Below, one piece after another: positions 1 through 8,317 of a stretch of DNA of 64,000 nucleotides. The first letter of the stretch is position 1; every line of letters begins with the position of its first letter. The translations under genes and the position numbers were made by a program. The notes below the pieces were generated by a model that saw nothing but the letters and a program-made list of their open reading frames with translations, did not search any database and had not been told where the DNA came from. Location of the stretch: NCBI RefSeq assembly GCF_004114975.1, contig NZ_CP030051.1:3968001-4032000 (forward strand). Reading direction: 5' to 3'. This DNA is from Bradyrhizobium guangdongense. Lineage in GTDB: Bacteria; Pseudomonadota; Alphaproteobacteria; Rhizobiales; Xanthobacteraceae.

Positions 1-1
1 C

Positions 2-2851
2 GATATCGAAGCCCGCATGTCCGTGGTGTGGGAGGACAGCCTTGCCTTCAAGGCCGGTCGTCCCGATCGCCGCGACGCAGTGCCCTTTACCATCGTGATC
101 CCGCCGCCAAACGTGACGGGCTCGCTCCACATGGGCCACGCGCTCAACAACACGCTCCAGGACATCCTGTGCCGGTTCGAGCGCATGCGCGGCCGCGACG
201 TGCTGTGGCAGCCCGGTACCGATCATGCCGGCATCGCCACCCAGATGGTCGTCGAGCGGCAGCTGATGGAGCGCCAGCAGCCCGGCCGCCGGGAGATGGG
301 CCGCGACAAGTTTCTGGAGCGGGTCTGGCGGTGGAAGGCCGAGAGCGGCGACACCATCATCAACCAGCTCAAACGCCTGGGCGCCTCCTGCGACTGGTCG
401 CGCGAGCGCTTCACCATGGACGAGGGTCTGTCGAAGGCCGTGGTCAAGGTGTTCGTCGAGCTGCATCGCGACGGCCTGATCTACAAGGACAAGCGGCTGG
501 TGAATTGGGACACCAAGCTGCTCACCGCGATCTCCGATCTCGAAGTGCAGCAGACCGAGGTGAAGGGCCACCTCTGGTATCTGCGGTATCCGATCGAAGG
601 CAAGACCTTCAGCCCCGAGGATCCCTCGAGCTTCATCGTGGTCGCCACGACGCGGCCGGAGACCATGCTCGGCGACACCGGCGTTGCCGTGCATCCCGAG
701 GACGAGCGCTATCGCAAGCTGGTCGGCAAGAACGTCGTGTTGCCGCTGGTCGGCCGCAAGATCAGGATCGTTGCCGACGAATATTCCGATCCGGAGAAGG
801 GCTCGGGCGCGGTCAAGGTGACGCCGGCGCACGACTTCAACGACTTCGAGGTCGGCAATCGCCACGGCCTGCGACGGATCAGCGTGCTCGACAAGGAAGG
901 CTGCCTCGACCTCGTCGATAACGAGGACTATCTGCACGACCTGCCGGAAGGTGCCTCGCAATTCGCCGAGGAGTTTCACAAGGTCGATCGCTTCGCGGCG
1001 CGCAAGCTCATCGTTGAGCGGCTGGAAGCGTTCGGCTTCGTCGAGCGGATCGAGCCGCACACTCACATGGTCCCGCACGGCGATCGCTCGAACAGCGTGA
1101 TCGAGCCATACCTGACCGACCAGTGGTACGTCGACGCCAAGACGCTCGCAAAACCCGCGATCGCGGCGGTGCGTTCGGGTGAGACCAGCTTCGTGCCGAA
1201 GAACTGGGAAAAGACCTATTTCGAGTGGATGGAGAACATCCAGCCGTGGTGCATCTCGCGCCAGCTCTGGTGGGGCCATCAGATCCCGGCCTGGTACGGA
1301 CCGGACGGCAAGGTTTTCGTCGCGGAGACCGAGGAGGAGGCGATCAGCCACGCGCTCGGCTACTACGTCGAGCAGGAAGTCATCACGGCCGAGCAGGGCC
1401 GCGAGATGGCGCTCGACCGCAACAAGCGCGAAGGCTTCATCACGCGCGACGACGACGTGCTCGACACCTGGTTCTCCTCGGCGCTGTGGCCGTTCTCGAC
1501 GCTCGGCTGGCCCGAAGATGCCCCCGAGGTGCAGCGCTATTACCCGACCAACGCGCTGGTCACCGGCTTCGACATCATCTTCTTCTGGGTCGCCCGCATG
1601 ATGATGATGGGCCTGCACTTCATGAAGGAGGTGCCGTTCTCGACCGTCTACATCCACGCCCTCGTCCGCGACGAGAAGGGCGCCAAGATGTCGAAGTCCA
1701 AGGGCAACGTCATCGACCCCTTGCACCTGATCGACGAATACGGTGCTGACGCGCTGCGCTTCACCCTGGCCGCGATGGCGGCGCAGGGGCGCGACATCAA
1801 GCTCGCCACCAGCCGTGTCGAGGGCTACCGCAATTTCGCGACCAAGCTCTGGAACGCCTGCCGCTTCGCCGAGATGAACCAGTGCATCGTGCCCGATGGC
1901 TTCGAACCGGCAAAGGCCAAGGAGACGCTGAGTCGCTGGATCGCGCATGAGACCGCGCACACCACGCGTGAGGTGACGGAGGCGATCGAGGCCTATCGCT
2001 TCAACGATGCGGCCGGCGCGATCTACCGCTTCGTCTGGAACGTCTACTGCGACTGGTATGTCGAGCTCGCCAAGCCCGTGCTGCTTGGGCCGGACGGTCC
2101 GGCCAAGGACGAGACCCGCGCCATGGTCGCCTGGGCGCGCGACGAGATCCTGAAGCTGCTGCACCCCTTCATGCCCTTCATTACCGAAGAGCTTTGGGAG
2201 GTGACGGCCAAGCGCGAGGGCCTGCTCGCACTGGCACCATGGCCGCTGAAGCCGGCTGGGCCGACCGCGGAGCAGCTCGCGATGCTGGCCGCCGCGGCAG
2301 GCCCGACCGATCCGCTGGTCTCGCCGGCGTTCGTGATGCCGATCTTCGACCATGCCGACTTCACCGATCCCAGAGCGGAAGCCGAGATCGGCTGGGTGAT
2401 CGACCTCGTCACGCAGATACGCTCGGTGCGCGCCGAGATGAACATCCCGCCGGCAACGCTGACGGCACTGGTGCTCGCGGGCGTTTCCGCCGAGACCAGG
2501 GAACGTGCGCCGCGCTGGACCGACGTCATCAAGCGCATGGCGCGTCTATCCGAGATCTCGTTTGCCGATCGTGCGCCTGACGGCGCAGTCCAGCTCCTCG
2601 TGCGTGGCGAGGTGGCTGCACTGCCGCTCAAGGGCGTGATCGACGTCGCCGCCGAGCGTATGCGTCTCGACAAGGAGATCGCGAAGGCCGACGCCGACAT
2701 CAAGCGTGCCGAGTCGAAGCTGGCGAACGAGAAATTCGTCGCCAACGCGGCCGAAGAGGTCGTCGAGGAGGAGCGCGAAAAGCGCGAGGCGGCGCTGGCC
2801 CGCAAGGCCAAGCTGCTCGAGGCGCTGGAGCGGCTCAAGCAGGCCTCGTAG
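2..2851 (+). CDS. valS: Valine--tRNA ligase (5' end missing)
   Basis: Cytoplasmic class I aminoacyl-tRNA synthetase that charges tRNA-Val, with CP1 editing of mischarged threonine. The frame is open from base 2, and the residues before the first ATG at 17 (DIEAR) continue the usual ValRS N-terminus, so the true start lies just upstream of the window. About 949 residues are visible, close to full family length. The HIGH-type motif appears as PPNVTGSLHMGHA (from about base 110), the WCISRQ and WWGHQIP block near 1250, and KMSKS at 1685-1699. The last 70 or so residues form the charged coiled-coil arm typical of ValRS (from about 2640). The stop is 2 nt from the convergent mpg gene. The assignment is secure and only the start is unknown. 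Confidence 0.97.
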   Translation, partial: DIEARMSVVWEDSLAFKAGRPDRRDAVPFTIVIPPPNVTGSLHMGHALNNTLQDILCRFERMRGRDVLWQPGTDHAGIATQMVVERQLMERQQPGRREMGRDKFLERVWRWKAESGDTIINQLKRLGASCDWSRERFTMDEGLSKAVVKVFVELHRDGLIYKDKRLVNWDTKLLTAISDLEVQQTEVKGHLWYLRYPIEGKTFSPEDPSSFIVVATTRPETMLGDTGVAVHPEDERYRKLVGKNVVLPLVGRKIRIVADEYSDPEKGSGAVKVTPAHDFNDFEVGNRHGLRRISVLDKEGCLDLVDNEDYLHDLPEGASQFAEEFHKVDRFAARKLIVERLEAFGFVERIEPHTHMVPHGDRSNSVIEPYLTDQWYVDAKTLAKPAIAAVRSGETSFVPKNWEKTYFEWMENIQPWCISRQLWWGHQIPAWYGPDGKVFVAETEEEAISHALGYYVEQEVITAEQGREMALDRNKREGFITRDDDVLDTWFSSALWPFSTLGWPEDAPEVQRYYPTNALVTGFDIIFFWVARMMMMGLHFMKEVPFSTVYIHALVRDEKGAKMSKSKGNVIDPLHLIDEYGADALRFTLAAMAAQGRDIKLATSRVEGYRNFATKLWNACRFAEMNQCIVPDGFEPAKAKETLSRWIAHETAHTTREVTEAIEAYRFNDAAGAIYRFVWNVYCDWYVELAKPVLLGPDGPAKDETRAMVAWARDEILKLLHPFMPFITEELWEVTAKREGLLALAPWPLKPAGPTAEQLAMLAAAAGPTDPLVSPAFVMPIFDHADFTDPRAEAEIGWVIDLVTQIRSVRAEMNIPPATLTALVLAGVSAETRERAPRWTDVIKRMARLSEISFADRAPDGAVQLLVRGEVAALPLKGVIDVAAERMRLDKEIAKADADIKRAESKLANEKFVANAAEEVVEEEREKREAALARKAKLLEALERLKQAS

Positions 2852-2853
2852 GC

Positions 2854-3456
2854 CTATCTCGGAAACGGCTTGCTGAGGAATTTCGAGCCCCTGACGCCAT
2901 AGCGCCAGGGTAGCTCGACGGCCTTGGTGATGCCGATCCGGATGCCGGTCGCCACCTCGACATCTTCCGTCCGCGCATGCAGCGCAATCGGCGGCCGGTC
3001 CAGGGGCAGGGTGTTGTGCGCGATGGTGATGCCGAGCGCCTCGGTCAGCTTGCCCGGGCCCGAGCACAGCGCGTGCACATCCTGGAGATGGCGGCGGCGC
3101 CGCATGGTGGCGAGGCCATGGGTCGGCTCCAGCGCGCGGATCAAGACAGCGCTGGCCGAGCCTTCCTCCTCGCAAACGAAGTTCACGCACCAGTGGATGC
3201 CGTAGGAACGGTAGACATAGGCAAAGCCGGGCGGACCGAACATGATCCGGTTCCGCGGCGTCGGGCCGTTGTAGGAGTGTGCGGCGGGTTCGGTATGATG
3301 ATAGGCCTCGACCTCGACAATGATCCCGCCAACGCCATCGACCAGCATGGTGGCACCGATCAGATCGTGGGCGACGTCGCGGACGTCGCGGTCGAAAAAG
3401 GCCCGCTTCAGAGCCTTGTCCAGCCGTGGTGTGGAAGGTTTCGACACTGGAGCCAT
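2854..3456 (-). CDS. mpg: DNA-3-methyladenine glycosylase (AAG/MPG family)
   Basis: Base-excision repair enzyme that flips out and removes alkylated purines such as 3-methyladenine and hypoxanthine. The 200-residue length fits bacterial members of the AAG (Mpg) family. The family signature is visible: [20 protein letters not shown] with the catalytic Glu, followed by [20 protein letters not shown] and the C-terminal [14 protein letters not shown] block. It has no signal peptide and acts in the cytoplasm. It stands alone on the minus strand, convergent with valS and divergent from lipA across about 130 bp. The start is ATG at 3456, and the short poorly conserved lead (about 20 residues) before the core is normal for this family. 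Confidence 0.93.
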   Translation of the reverse strand: MAPVSKPSTPRLDKALKRAFFDRDVRDVAHDLIGATMLVDGVGGIIVEVEAYHHTEPAAHSYNGPTPRNRIMFGPPGFAYVYRSYGIHWCVNFVCEEEGSASAVLIRALEPTHGLATMRRRRHLQDVHALCSGPGKLTEALGITIAHNTLPLDRPPIALHARTEDVEVATGIRIGITKAVELPWRYGVRGSKFLSKPFPR

Positions 3457-3586
3457 TCGAGGTGAGAATCGCCTGAGAACTGAGCAAGATATTGCCCATA
3501 TCTGCCATGTTCCCTGAAGCGGCGCGAGCCGGGTTGCGGCAGGGAGCCAGACCGACTAGGTAGGACCTGAACAGACCGGACAGATC

Positions 3587-4543
3587 ATGGTCGTTATTGT
3601 CGATACCGTCACGAACCCGCTGCGCCCGCGCCACCCCGAAAAGGTGAACCGCCCCGATTCCGCTTCGCCACCGAAGCCGGACTGGATCCGCGTCCGCGCG
3701 CCCAACACCCGCGGCTACGCCGATACCCGCAACATCGTGAAGTCGAACGGGCTGCACACGGTGTGCGAGGAGGCGGGCTGCCCGAATATCGGCGAGTGCT
3801 GGGACAAGAAGCACGCGACCTTCATGATCATGGGTGACACCTGCACCCGGGCCTGCGCCTTCTGCAACGTCAAGACCGGGCTGCCGAATGCCCTCGATGC
3901 GGCTGAGCCGCTGCATGTTGCCGAGGCGACCGCCAAGCTGGGCCTCGCCCACGTCGTCATCACTTCCGTGGACCGGGACGATCTCGCCGACGGCGGCGCC
4001 GAGCACTTTGCCCAGACCATCCGTGCGATCAGGGCCGCGTGTCCCGCGACCACGATCGAGATCCTGACGCCCGACTTCCTGCGCAAGGAGGGGGCGCTCG
4101 AGGTCGTCGTTGCGGCAAAGCCTGATGTCTTCAACCATAATCTCGAGACCGTGCCGTCGCGCTATCTCACGGTGCGGCCCGGCGCGCGCTATTTCCACTC
4201 GATCCGGCTGCTGCAGCGGGTCAAGGAGCTCGACCCCACCATCTTCACCAAGTCCGGCATCATGGTCGGCCTGGGCGAGGAGCGCCACGAGGTGCAGCAG
4301 GTGATGGACGATCTGCGCTCCGCCGATGTCGATTTCCTGACCATCGGCCAATATCTCCAGCCGACGCGCAAGCATCACGCCGTAATGCGTTACGTGCCGC
4401 CGGACGAGTTCAGCTCCTATGAAAAGGTCGCCTACACCAAGGGCTTCCTGATGGTGTCGGCCAGCCCGCTCACCCGTTCGTCGCATCACGCCGGCGAGGA
4501 TTTCGCGAGACTGAAAGCTGCGCGGGCCGCGACGGCCCGCTGA
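3587..4543 (+). CDS. lipA: Lipoyl synthase
   Basis: Radical-SAM enzyme that inserts two sulfurs into octanoyl groups on E2 and H-protein lipoyl domains. Both iron-sulfur cluster motifs are present in the 318-residue protein: the auxiliary cluster cysteines C60, C65 and C71 ([12 protein letters not shown]) and the radical-SAM cysteines C86, C90 and C93 (CTRACAFC). The conserved C-terminal [10 protein letters not shown] supplies the terminal serine motif. It starts at ATG 3587 and is followed after 6 nt by a RatA/COQ10 gene, so the two are probably co-transcribed. The lipA-ratA pair is common in Rhizobiales. lipB is not in this window. Confidence 0.97.
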   Translation: MVVIVDTVTNPLRPRHPEKVNRPDSASPPKPDWIRVRAPNTRGYADTRNIVKSNGLHTVCEEAGCPNIGECWDKKHATFMIMGDTCTRACAFCNVKTGLPNALDAAEPLHVAEATAKLGLAHVVITSVDRDDLADGGAEHFAQTIRAIRAACPATTIEILTPDFLRKEGALEVVVAAKPDVFNHNLETVPSRYLTVRPGARYFHSIRLLQRVKELDPTIFTKSGIMVGLGEERHEVQQVMDDLRSADVDFLTIGQYLQPTRKHHAVMRYVPPDEFSSYEKVAYTKGFLMVSASPLTRSSHHAGEDFARLKAARAATAR

Positions 4544-4549
4544 ACGGAT

Positions 4550-5020
4550 ATGCCCCGATTTTCGAGCAAGCGCCGTGTCAATCACAGCGCATCCGAGATG
4601 TTCGATCTGGTCGCCGACGTCGAGCGCTACCCGGAATTCGTGCCGCTGTGCAGCGCGCTGAAGATCCGCCAGCGTATGGCCAAGCCCGATGGCACCGAGG
4701 TGCTGGTTGCCGACATGACGGTGTCGTTCAAGCTGGTGAGGGAATCCTTCACCAGCCGCGTCACGCTCGACCGTGCCAATCTGAAGATCCTGGTCGAATA
4801 TCTGCAAGGCCCGTTCAGCAATCTGGAAAACCGCTGGACCTTCGAGCCCAAAGGCGACGATGTCTGCGATGTCGGTTTCTTCCTCGCCTACGAGTTCAAG
4901 AGCCGCATGCTGGCGATGCTGATGGGGTCGATGTTCGACGCGGCGTTTGCGCGGTTCTCCACCGCGTTTGAAAAGCGCGCCGATGCGATCTATGGCCGGC
5001 CGAAGCTGGCGTCGTCGTAG
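4550..5020 (+). CDS. COQ10/RatA-type START-domain protein
   Basis: 156-residue single-domain START/polyketide-cyclase-like protein of the COQ10/RatA family. In mitochondria and alphaproteobacteria this family binds ubiquinone and aids its delivery. The E. coli homologue RatA was described as a ribosome-association toxin, hence the common label 'type II TA system RatA family toxin'. Visible family features are the N-terminal VNHSASEMFDLVADVERYPEF block, LEYLQGPF-like PFSNLENRW, and the C-terminal amphipathic FDAAFARFSTAFEKRA helix. There is no partner antitoxin next to it, and its position 6 nt after lipA argues for a housekeeping (quinone) role rather than a toxin-antitoxin pair. No signal peptide is seen. 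Confidence 0.9.
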   Translation: MPRFSSKRRVNHSASEMFDLVADVERYPEFVPLCSALKIRQRMAKPDGTEVLVADMTVSFKLVRESFTSRVTLDRANLKILVEYLQGPFSNLENRWTFEPKGDDVCDVGFFLAYEFKSRMLAMLMGSMFDAAFARFSTAFEKRADAIYGRPKLASS

Positions 5021-5045
5021 TTACGCGGGCACCGGCAGCCTCACC

Positions 5046-5120
5046 GTCATTGCGAGGAGCGCTTGCGACGAAGCAATCCAGAATCCCTCGGCGGAAGGAT
5101 TCTGGATTGCTCGCAATGAC
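5046..5120. repeat. Palindromic intergenic repeat, copy 1
   Basis: Long inverted repeat between two convergent genes. The outer arms are GTCATTGCGAG (5046-5056) and CTCGCAATGAC (5110-5120), and the inner arms AGCAATCCAGAATCC (5072-5086) and GGATTCTGGATTGCT (5097-5111) are also perfect. The 15 nt between the left arms is unpaired. A related element lies at 26027-26150. From general knowledge, elements with these arms are scattered through Bradyrhizobium-type genomes. No protein is encoded. It could also act as a transcription terminator for both neighbours. Confidence 0.85.
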
Positions 5121-5135
5121 GTGGAGCGACCTCCT

Positions 5136-5951
5136 TCAATCCACCGCCTTCACCACGTCAGGCGGCTGGGAGGCGTAATACGCCGCCGCCGCCTCGATCT
5201 CCTGCGGCGTCATGGCACGGGCGATGTTGCGCATCTGTTGGCTGATGTCATTGCGCCGCTCGTCCGACGCGAAGGCCTGGAGTTGCGCCTTCATGTAGGC
5301 CTCGGATTGCCCCTCGAGCCACGGGCTGCCGGTCTTGTTGTCGAGGCTGCCATGGCAGGAGCCGCAGGGGGCGATGCCGCGCATCGGCGCGCCGTAAATG
5401 ACGATATTCGGCTTGGGCAGCTGCGGCGTCGGGTGATAGGCCGGAAGCCGCGGCAGGTAGGCGTAATAGTTTGAGAGATCCGCGATTTCCTGGTCGGTCA
5501 GGTTGACGGCGAACGGTGACATCACCGCATTGGTCCGCGCGCCTGAGCGGAAATCGTGCAGCTCCTTGTAGATCACGGCGGCGTATTGGCCGGCGAGGTT
5601 GGGGGAATCGGCGCGGCTGATGCCGGTCGGGCCGTGGCAGATGGCGCAGCGCTGCGCCAGCGTGGCGCCGCGGCCGATCGCCTCCTGGCTCGGGCGCGGG
5701 AGCGTGTGCGACGTAAGTACGACATCGGACAGATGCTTGCTCTGCTCGGGAGTCGCAACGTTTGGCGCGCGCTGCGGCAGGCCGGCGGCGCTGCAGATCG
5801 CATCCCAGACATTGGCGAACTGGACCCAGGGCTGCGCGAACGGCAGCACGATGAATCCCGCAATGGCCGTCACGATCAGAATAGCGGCAGTAACGCCGAC
5901 ACCGATCCTGAAATGGCGGTTGCTGAAGGTGAAGAGGTCGCGGGTGCTCAT
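5136..5951 (-). CDS. Diheme cytochrome c, last gene of the ba3 oxidase operon
   Basis: 271-residue membrane-anchored cytochrome c. An uncleaved N-terminal helix (about residues 17-38) is followed by a periplasmic region with two CxxCH heme sites, CAICH (C102, C105, H106) and CGSCH (C196, C199, H200). It probably carries electrons to the oxidase encoded immediately upstream. The start is ATG at 5951, which overlaps the subunit I stop codon by one base (TGATG), so translation is coupled. An in-frame extension to 6062 is only the shadow of subunit I. It resembles the diheme c4/FixP-like cytochromes, but the exact subfamily cannot be fixed from sequence alone. Confidence 0.9.
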   Translation of the reverse strand: MSTRDLFTFSNRHFRIGVGVTAAILIVTAIAGFIVLPFAQPWVQFANVWDAICSAAGLPQRAPNVATPEQSKHLSDVVLTSHTLPRPSQEAIGRGATLAQRCAICHGPTGISRADSPNLAGQYAAVIYKELHDFRSGARTNAVMSPFAVNLTDQEIADLSNYYAYLPRLPAYHPTPQLPKPNIVIYGAPMRGIAPCGSCHGSLDNKTGSPWLEGQSEAYMKAQLQAFASDERRNDISQQMRNIARAMTPQEIEAAAAYYASQPPDVVKAVD

Positions 5952-7573
5952 CACTGCGCTCCCACGTAAACCGCCGGCACCGACGTTCCCGCCGTGGTCG
6001 CGAGGTTGAGGATCGGATAGCCGTAATTGGTGATGGTCAGCGCGATCATCAGCGCCACCCACAGGGCGTGCGTGTTGAGTGCGACCGGCACGGTCGTTGG
6101 CTGGTGCACGGCCAGCGCGAAACGATAAGCGCCGGCATCAGCCTGCGGCGCACGCATGCCGCGTGCCAGGATGACGATGAACATGATGCCGGACGCCAGC
6201 AGGATGAATCCACCGATCGCGGAGAAGGTGACCGAGAGCGCCTGCGGCGCGATCGCGGGATCGCTGAAGTCGAAATAGGCCATGCGGCGCGGCATGCCCA
6301 GAATGCCGACCCAGTGCCACGGGAAGGTGGTGACGATCATGCCGATGAACCACAGCCAGAGCTGGGTGCGGATCAAGCGGAGATCGATCAGTTCGCGCCC
6401 GGTCAGATGCGGCCAGAGGTCATAGGCGATCGCAAAATACATGATCACGATGGCGCCGCCGAAGATCAGGTGGAAATGGCCGGTGATCCACTGCGTGTTG
6501 TGGATCGTGGTGTCGAACTGATAGCTCATGTTGATGAGGCCGCCGGCGCCGCCGAAGCCGAGCATGACGAACGAAAATGCCAGCGCCAGCATCATCGGAT
6601 TGTCCCAGGGCAAGGCCCTGATCCAGCCGAACATCCCTCGGCCACCGCGCAGACGCGCCGCGATTTCGACCGAGGCGCAGATCGTGAAGACGGTGAGCAG
6701 CGTCGGCAGTGCCACCAGCGCCGTGAAGGTCGAATGGATGAATTTGAAGCCGGCGCCGACTTGCGGATCGGCGAAGGTGTGGTGCATGCCGATCGGCATC
6801 GCCACCACCAGGAACAGAATGAAGGAGATCCGCGCCATGGTGTCGGAATAGACCCGGCCGCCGATCGCGCGCGGCACGATGGTATAATAGGCGATGTAAG
6901 TCGGCATCAGCCAGAAATAGACGATGGCGTGCAGCGTCCAGGAGAAGAAGATGCGGGCGAGGCCGGCGTCGATGGTGTTTTTCAGCCCGGCCGCGACGGG
7001 GATGATCTGGAGCAGCAGCTCGAGCGCGGCACCGACCGCGGTCCAGCCCCAGAGATACGAGCCCGCGACATTGGCGAACATCGCGAGCGGCACCGGCGCA
7101 CCGGGATGAGCCCTGCGCCAGACTCGCAGGTTGATCGACATCAGCGCGACCCAGATCCATGAGCCGACGACGACCAGCACGACGCCGAGATAATAGAATA
7201 AATTGCCGATCAGCGGCGGATAGAATGTGTAGAGCACCGAGGCCCGGCCAAGTGCGATCGGGACCACCGCCATGACGCTGCCGCCGACGATCAGCCAGAA
7301 CCCGGTCCAGGCCCAGCACACACCGACCAGGCGCTGCTCCAGCGCGGATTCAGCTATGGCATAACCAAAGCCCATCGCGACCAGGGTCGGGAACACGTAA
7401 CCCATCACCGTGCCATGCGCGGTCAGCGAGCGGTAATAGAGTTCGGGGTTGGACAACCACGTCCCGATCGGGCTGCGGATGAACATCTGCCAGGCGCCGA
7501 GCGTCAGCGCGATGCCGAACACGGCAAAGGCCAGCCAGAAATGGGCGAGAATGAGCTTCCTATTGACCAACAC
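5951..7573 (-). CDS. ba3-type (B-family) cytochrome c oxidase subunit I
   Basis: Catalytic subunit of a heme-copper oxygen reductase in the inner membrane, with about 13 hydrophobic segments in 540 residues. The metal ligands can be placed: H53 (low-spin heme, TAHGTVMGY), H215 with Y219 four residues on (CuB and cross-linked Tyr, LHAIVYFWLMPTY), H264 and H265 (CuB, GMHHTF), and H366 and H368 (TGHFHLI, high- and low-spin heme). The HxxxY spacing and the surrounding residues resemble Thermus ba3, placing it in the B family rather than aa3 or cbb3. An Ala follows H215 where Pro is usual. The start is GTG at 7573, overlapping subunit II by 14 nt. Confidence 0.94.
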   Translation of the reverse strand: MLVNRKLILAHFWLAFAVFGIALTLGAWQMFIRSPIGTWLSNPELYYRSLTAHGTVMGYVFPTLVAMGFGYAIAESALEQRLVGVCWAWTGFWLIVGGSVMAVVPIALGRASVLYTFYPPLIGNLFYYLGVVLVVVGSWIWVALMSINLRVWRRAHPGAPVPLAMFANVAGSYLWGWTAVGAALELLLQIIPVAAGLKNTIDAGLARIFFSWTLHAIVYFWLMPTYIAYYTIVPRAIGGRVYSDTMARISFILFLVVAMPIGMHHTFADPQVGAGFKFIHSTFTALVALPTLLTVFTICASVEIAARLRGGRGMFGWIRALPWDNPMMLALAFSFVMLGFGGAGGLINMSYQFDTTIHNTQWITGHFHLIFGGAIVIMYFAIAYDLWPHLTGRELIDLRLIRTQLWLWFIGMIVTTFPWHWVGILGMPRRMAYFDFSDPAIAPQALSVTFSAIGGFILLASGIMFIVILARGMRAPQADAGAYRFALAVHQPTTVPVALNTHALWVALMIALTITNYGYPILNLATTAGTSVPAVYVGAQ

Positions 7574-8126
7574 AGCTCAGCCTCCCACCAGCCTTTGCCC
7601 GGTTCGCAAAGTCGGTCTTGTCGATCACCTTGACCTTGCCCCACATGCCTTCATGGCCGAAGGAGCAGAACTCCTGGCAGGGCATCAGATAGTCGCCGGT
7701 CCTGCCAAAGCGCATCAGTTGCTCGGAGATGTAGCCCGGCACCAGCATGGTGTTGACGTTGGTGCCCTGGATCAGGATGCCGTGCACGACATCGGCGCTG
7801 GTGGCGCGCAACGTGATCGGCGTGTCCACGGGCACCACGATGCAGGCCGGCGTGAAGGAATATTGCTGGCCGATGGCGCGCACGGTCACACTGCCGTTGG
7901 ATTCCAGCATGCTGCCGAGATTGCTCTCGACGAATTCACCAGACAGATGCAGCCGGGAGGGATCGGTGGTCTCGACGCGCGGCTGCGGCATGGTTGCGCG
8001 GTGGATGCCGGCGAAGGCCGCCAGCAGCGCCATGCCCACGATGATGATCACGGCAATGGTGGCCCAACGTCGCTCGACGCGGGCCGCGACCTCGACGCTG
8101 CTGCCATGGGTATCTTCGGCACTCAT
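7560..8126 (-). CDS. ba3-type cytochrome c oxidase subunit II (CuA)
   Basis: 188-residue subunit with one N-terminal membrane helix (about residues 21-41) and a periplasmic cupredoxin domain. All CuA ligands are present: H115, C150, E152, C154, H158 and M161 (CQEFCSFGHEGM). A single anchor helix instead of the usual two is typical of ba3-type enzymes. ATG at 8126 is chosen because it overlaps the stop of the upstream small gene (ATGA). The frame is open much further upstream, but only as a shadow of the cytochrome gene. It lies in a minus-strand operon between the small 58-residue gene and subunit I. Confidence 0.93.
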   Translation of the reverse strand: MSAEDTHGSSVEVAARVERRWATIAVIIIVGMALLAAFAGIHRATMPQPRVETTDPSRLHLSGEFVESNLGSMLESNGSVTVRAIGQQYSFTPACIVVPVDTPITLRATSADVVHGILIQGTNVNTMLVPGYISEQLMRFGRTGDYLMPCQEFCSFGHEGMWGKVKVIDKTDFANRAKAGGRLSCVGQ

Positions 8127-8299
8127 TGCAGCGATCCGCGCGGCAGGAAGACGAACAGATAGAACGCGAGCCACAGCGCAACGACGCAGGCCGTAGCGAT
8201 GCCGGCGAGCGCGATTGCACCTGAAGGGCCCTGCGAGACGACCTCTTCGACGGCCTGATCGGCGGTGGCTGGGCTGGTTGGCGGGTCTGAGTTGAACAT
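8123..8299 (-). CDS. 58-residue single-helix peptide in the ba3 oxidase operon
   Basis: Small ORF encoding 58 residues: a polar, acidic N-terminus (MFNSDPPTSPATADQAVEEV), one strong membrane helix (about residues 27-52) and a short basic tail. ATG at 8299. Its stop overlaps the subunit II start by 4 nt (ATGA) and it begins 18 nt after the triheme cytochrome gene, so it is embedded in the operon without slack. By analogy with the small subunit IIa of Thermus ba3 oxidase it may be an accessory oxidase subunit. That role is inferred from position and topology, not from recognisable homology. Confidence 0.78.
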   Translation of the reverse strand: MFNSDPPTSPATADQAVEEVVSQGPSGAIALAGIATACVVALWLAFYLFVFLPRGSLQ

Positions 8300-8317
8300 G
8301 ACGGATCCCTGGCGCTC

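Noticed and set aside
2546..4807. Long minus-strand open frame of 753 codons across valS, mpg and lipA
   Set aside because: It runs antisense to or out of frame with three recognised genes, and its translation has no recognisable domain. It is a GC-rich shadow frame.
4550..5020. Toxin-antitoxin module suggested by the RatA name
   Set aside because: No antitoxin-like small gene is adjacent, and the COQ10/START family and position after lipA point to a quinone-related role.
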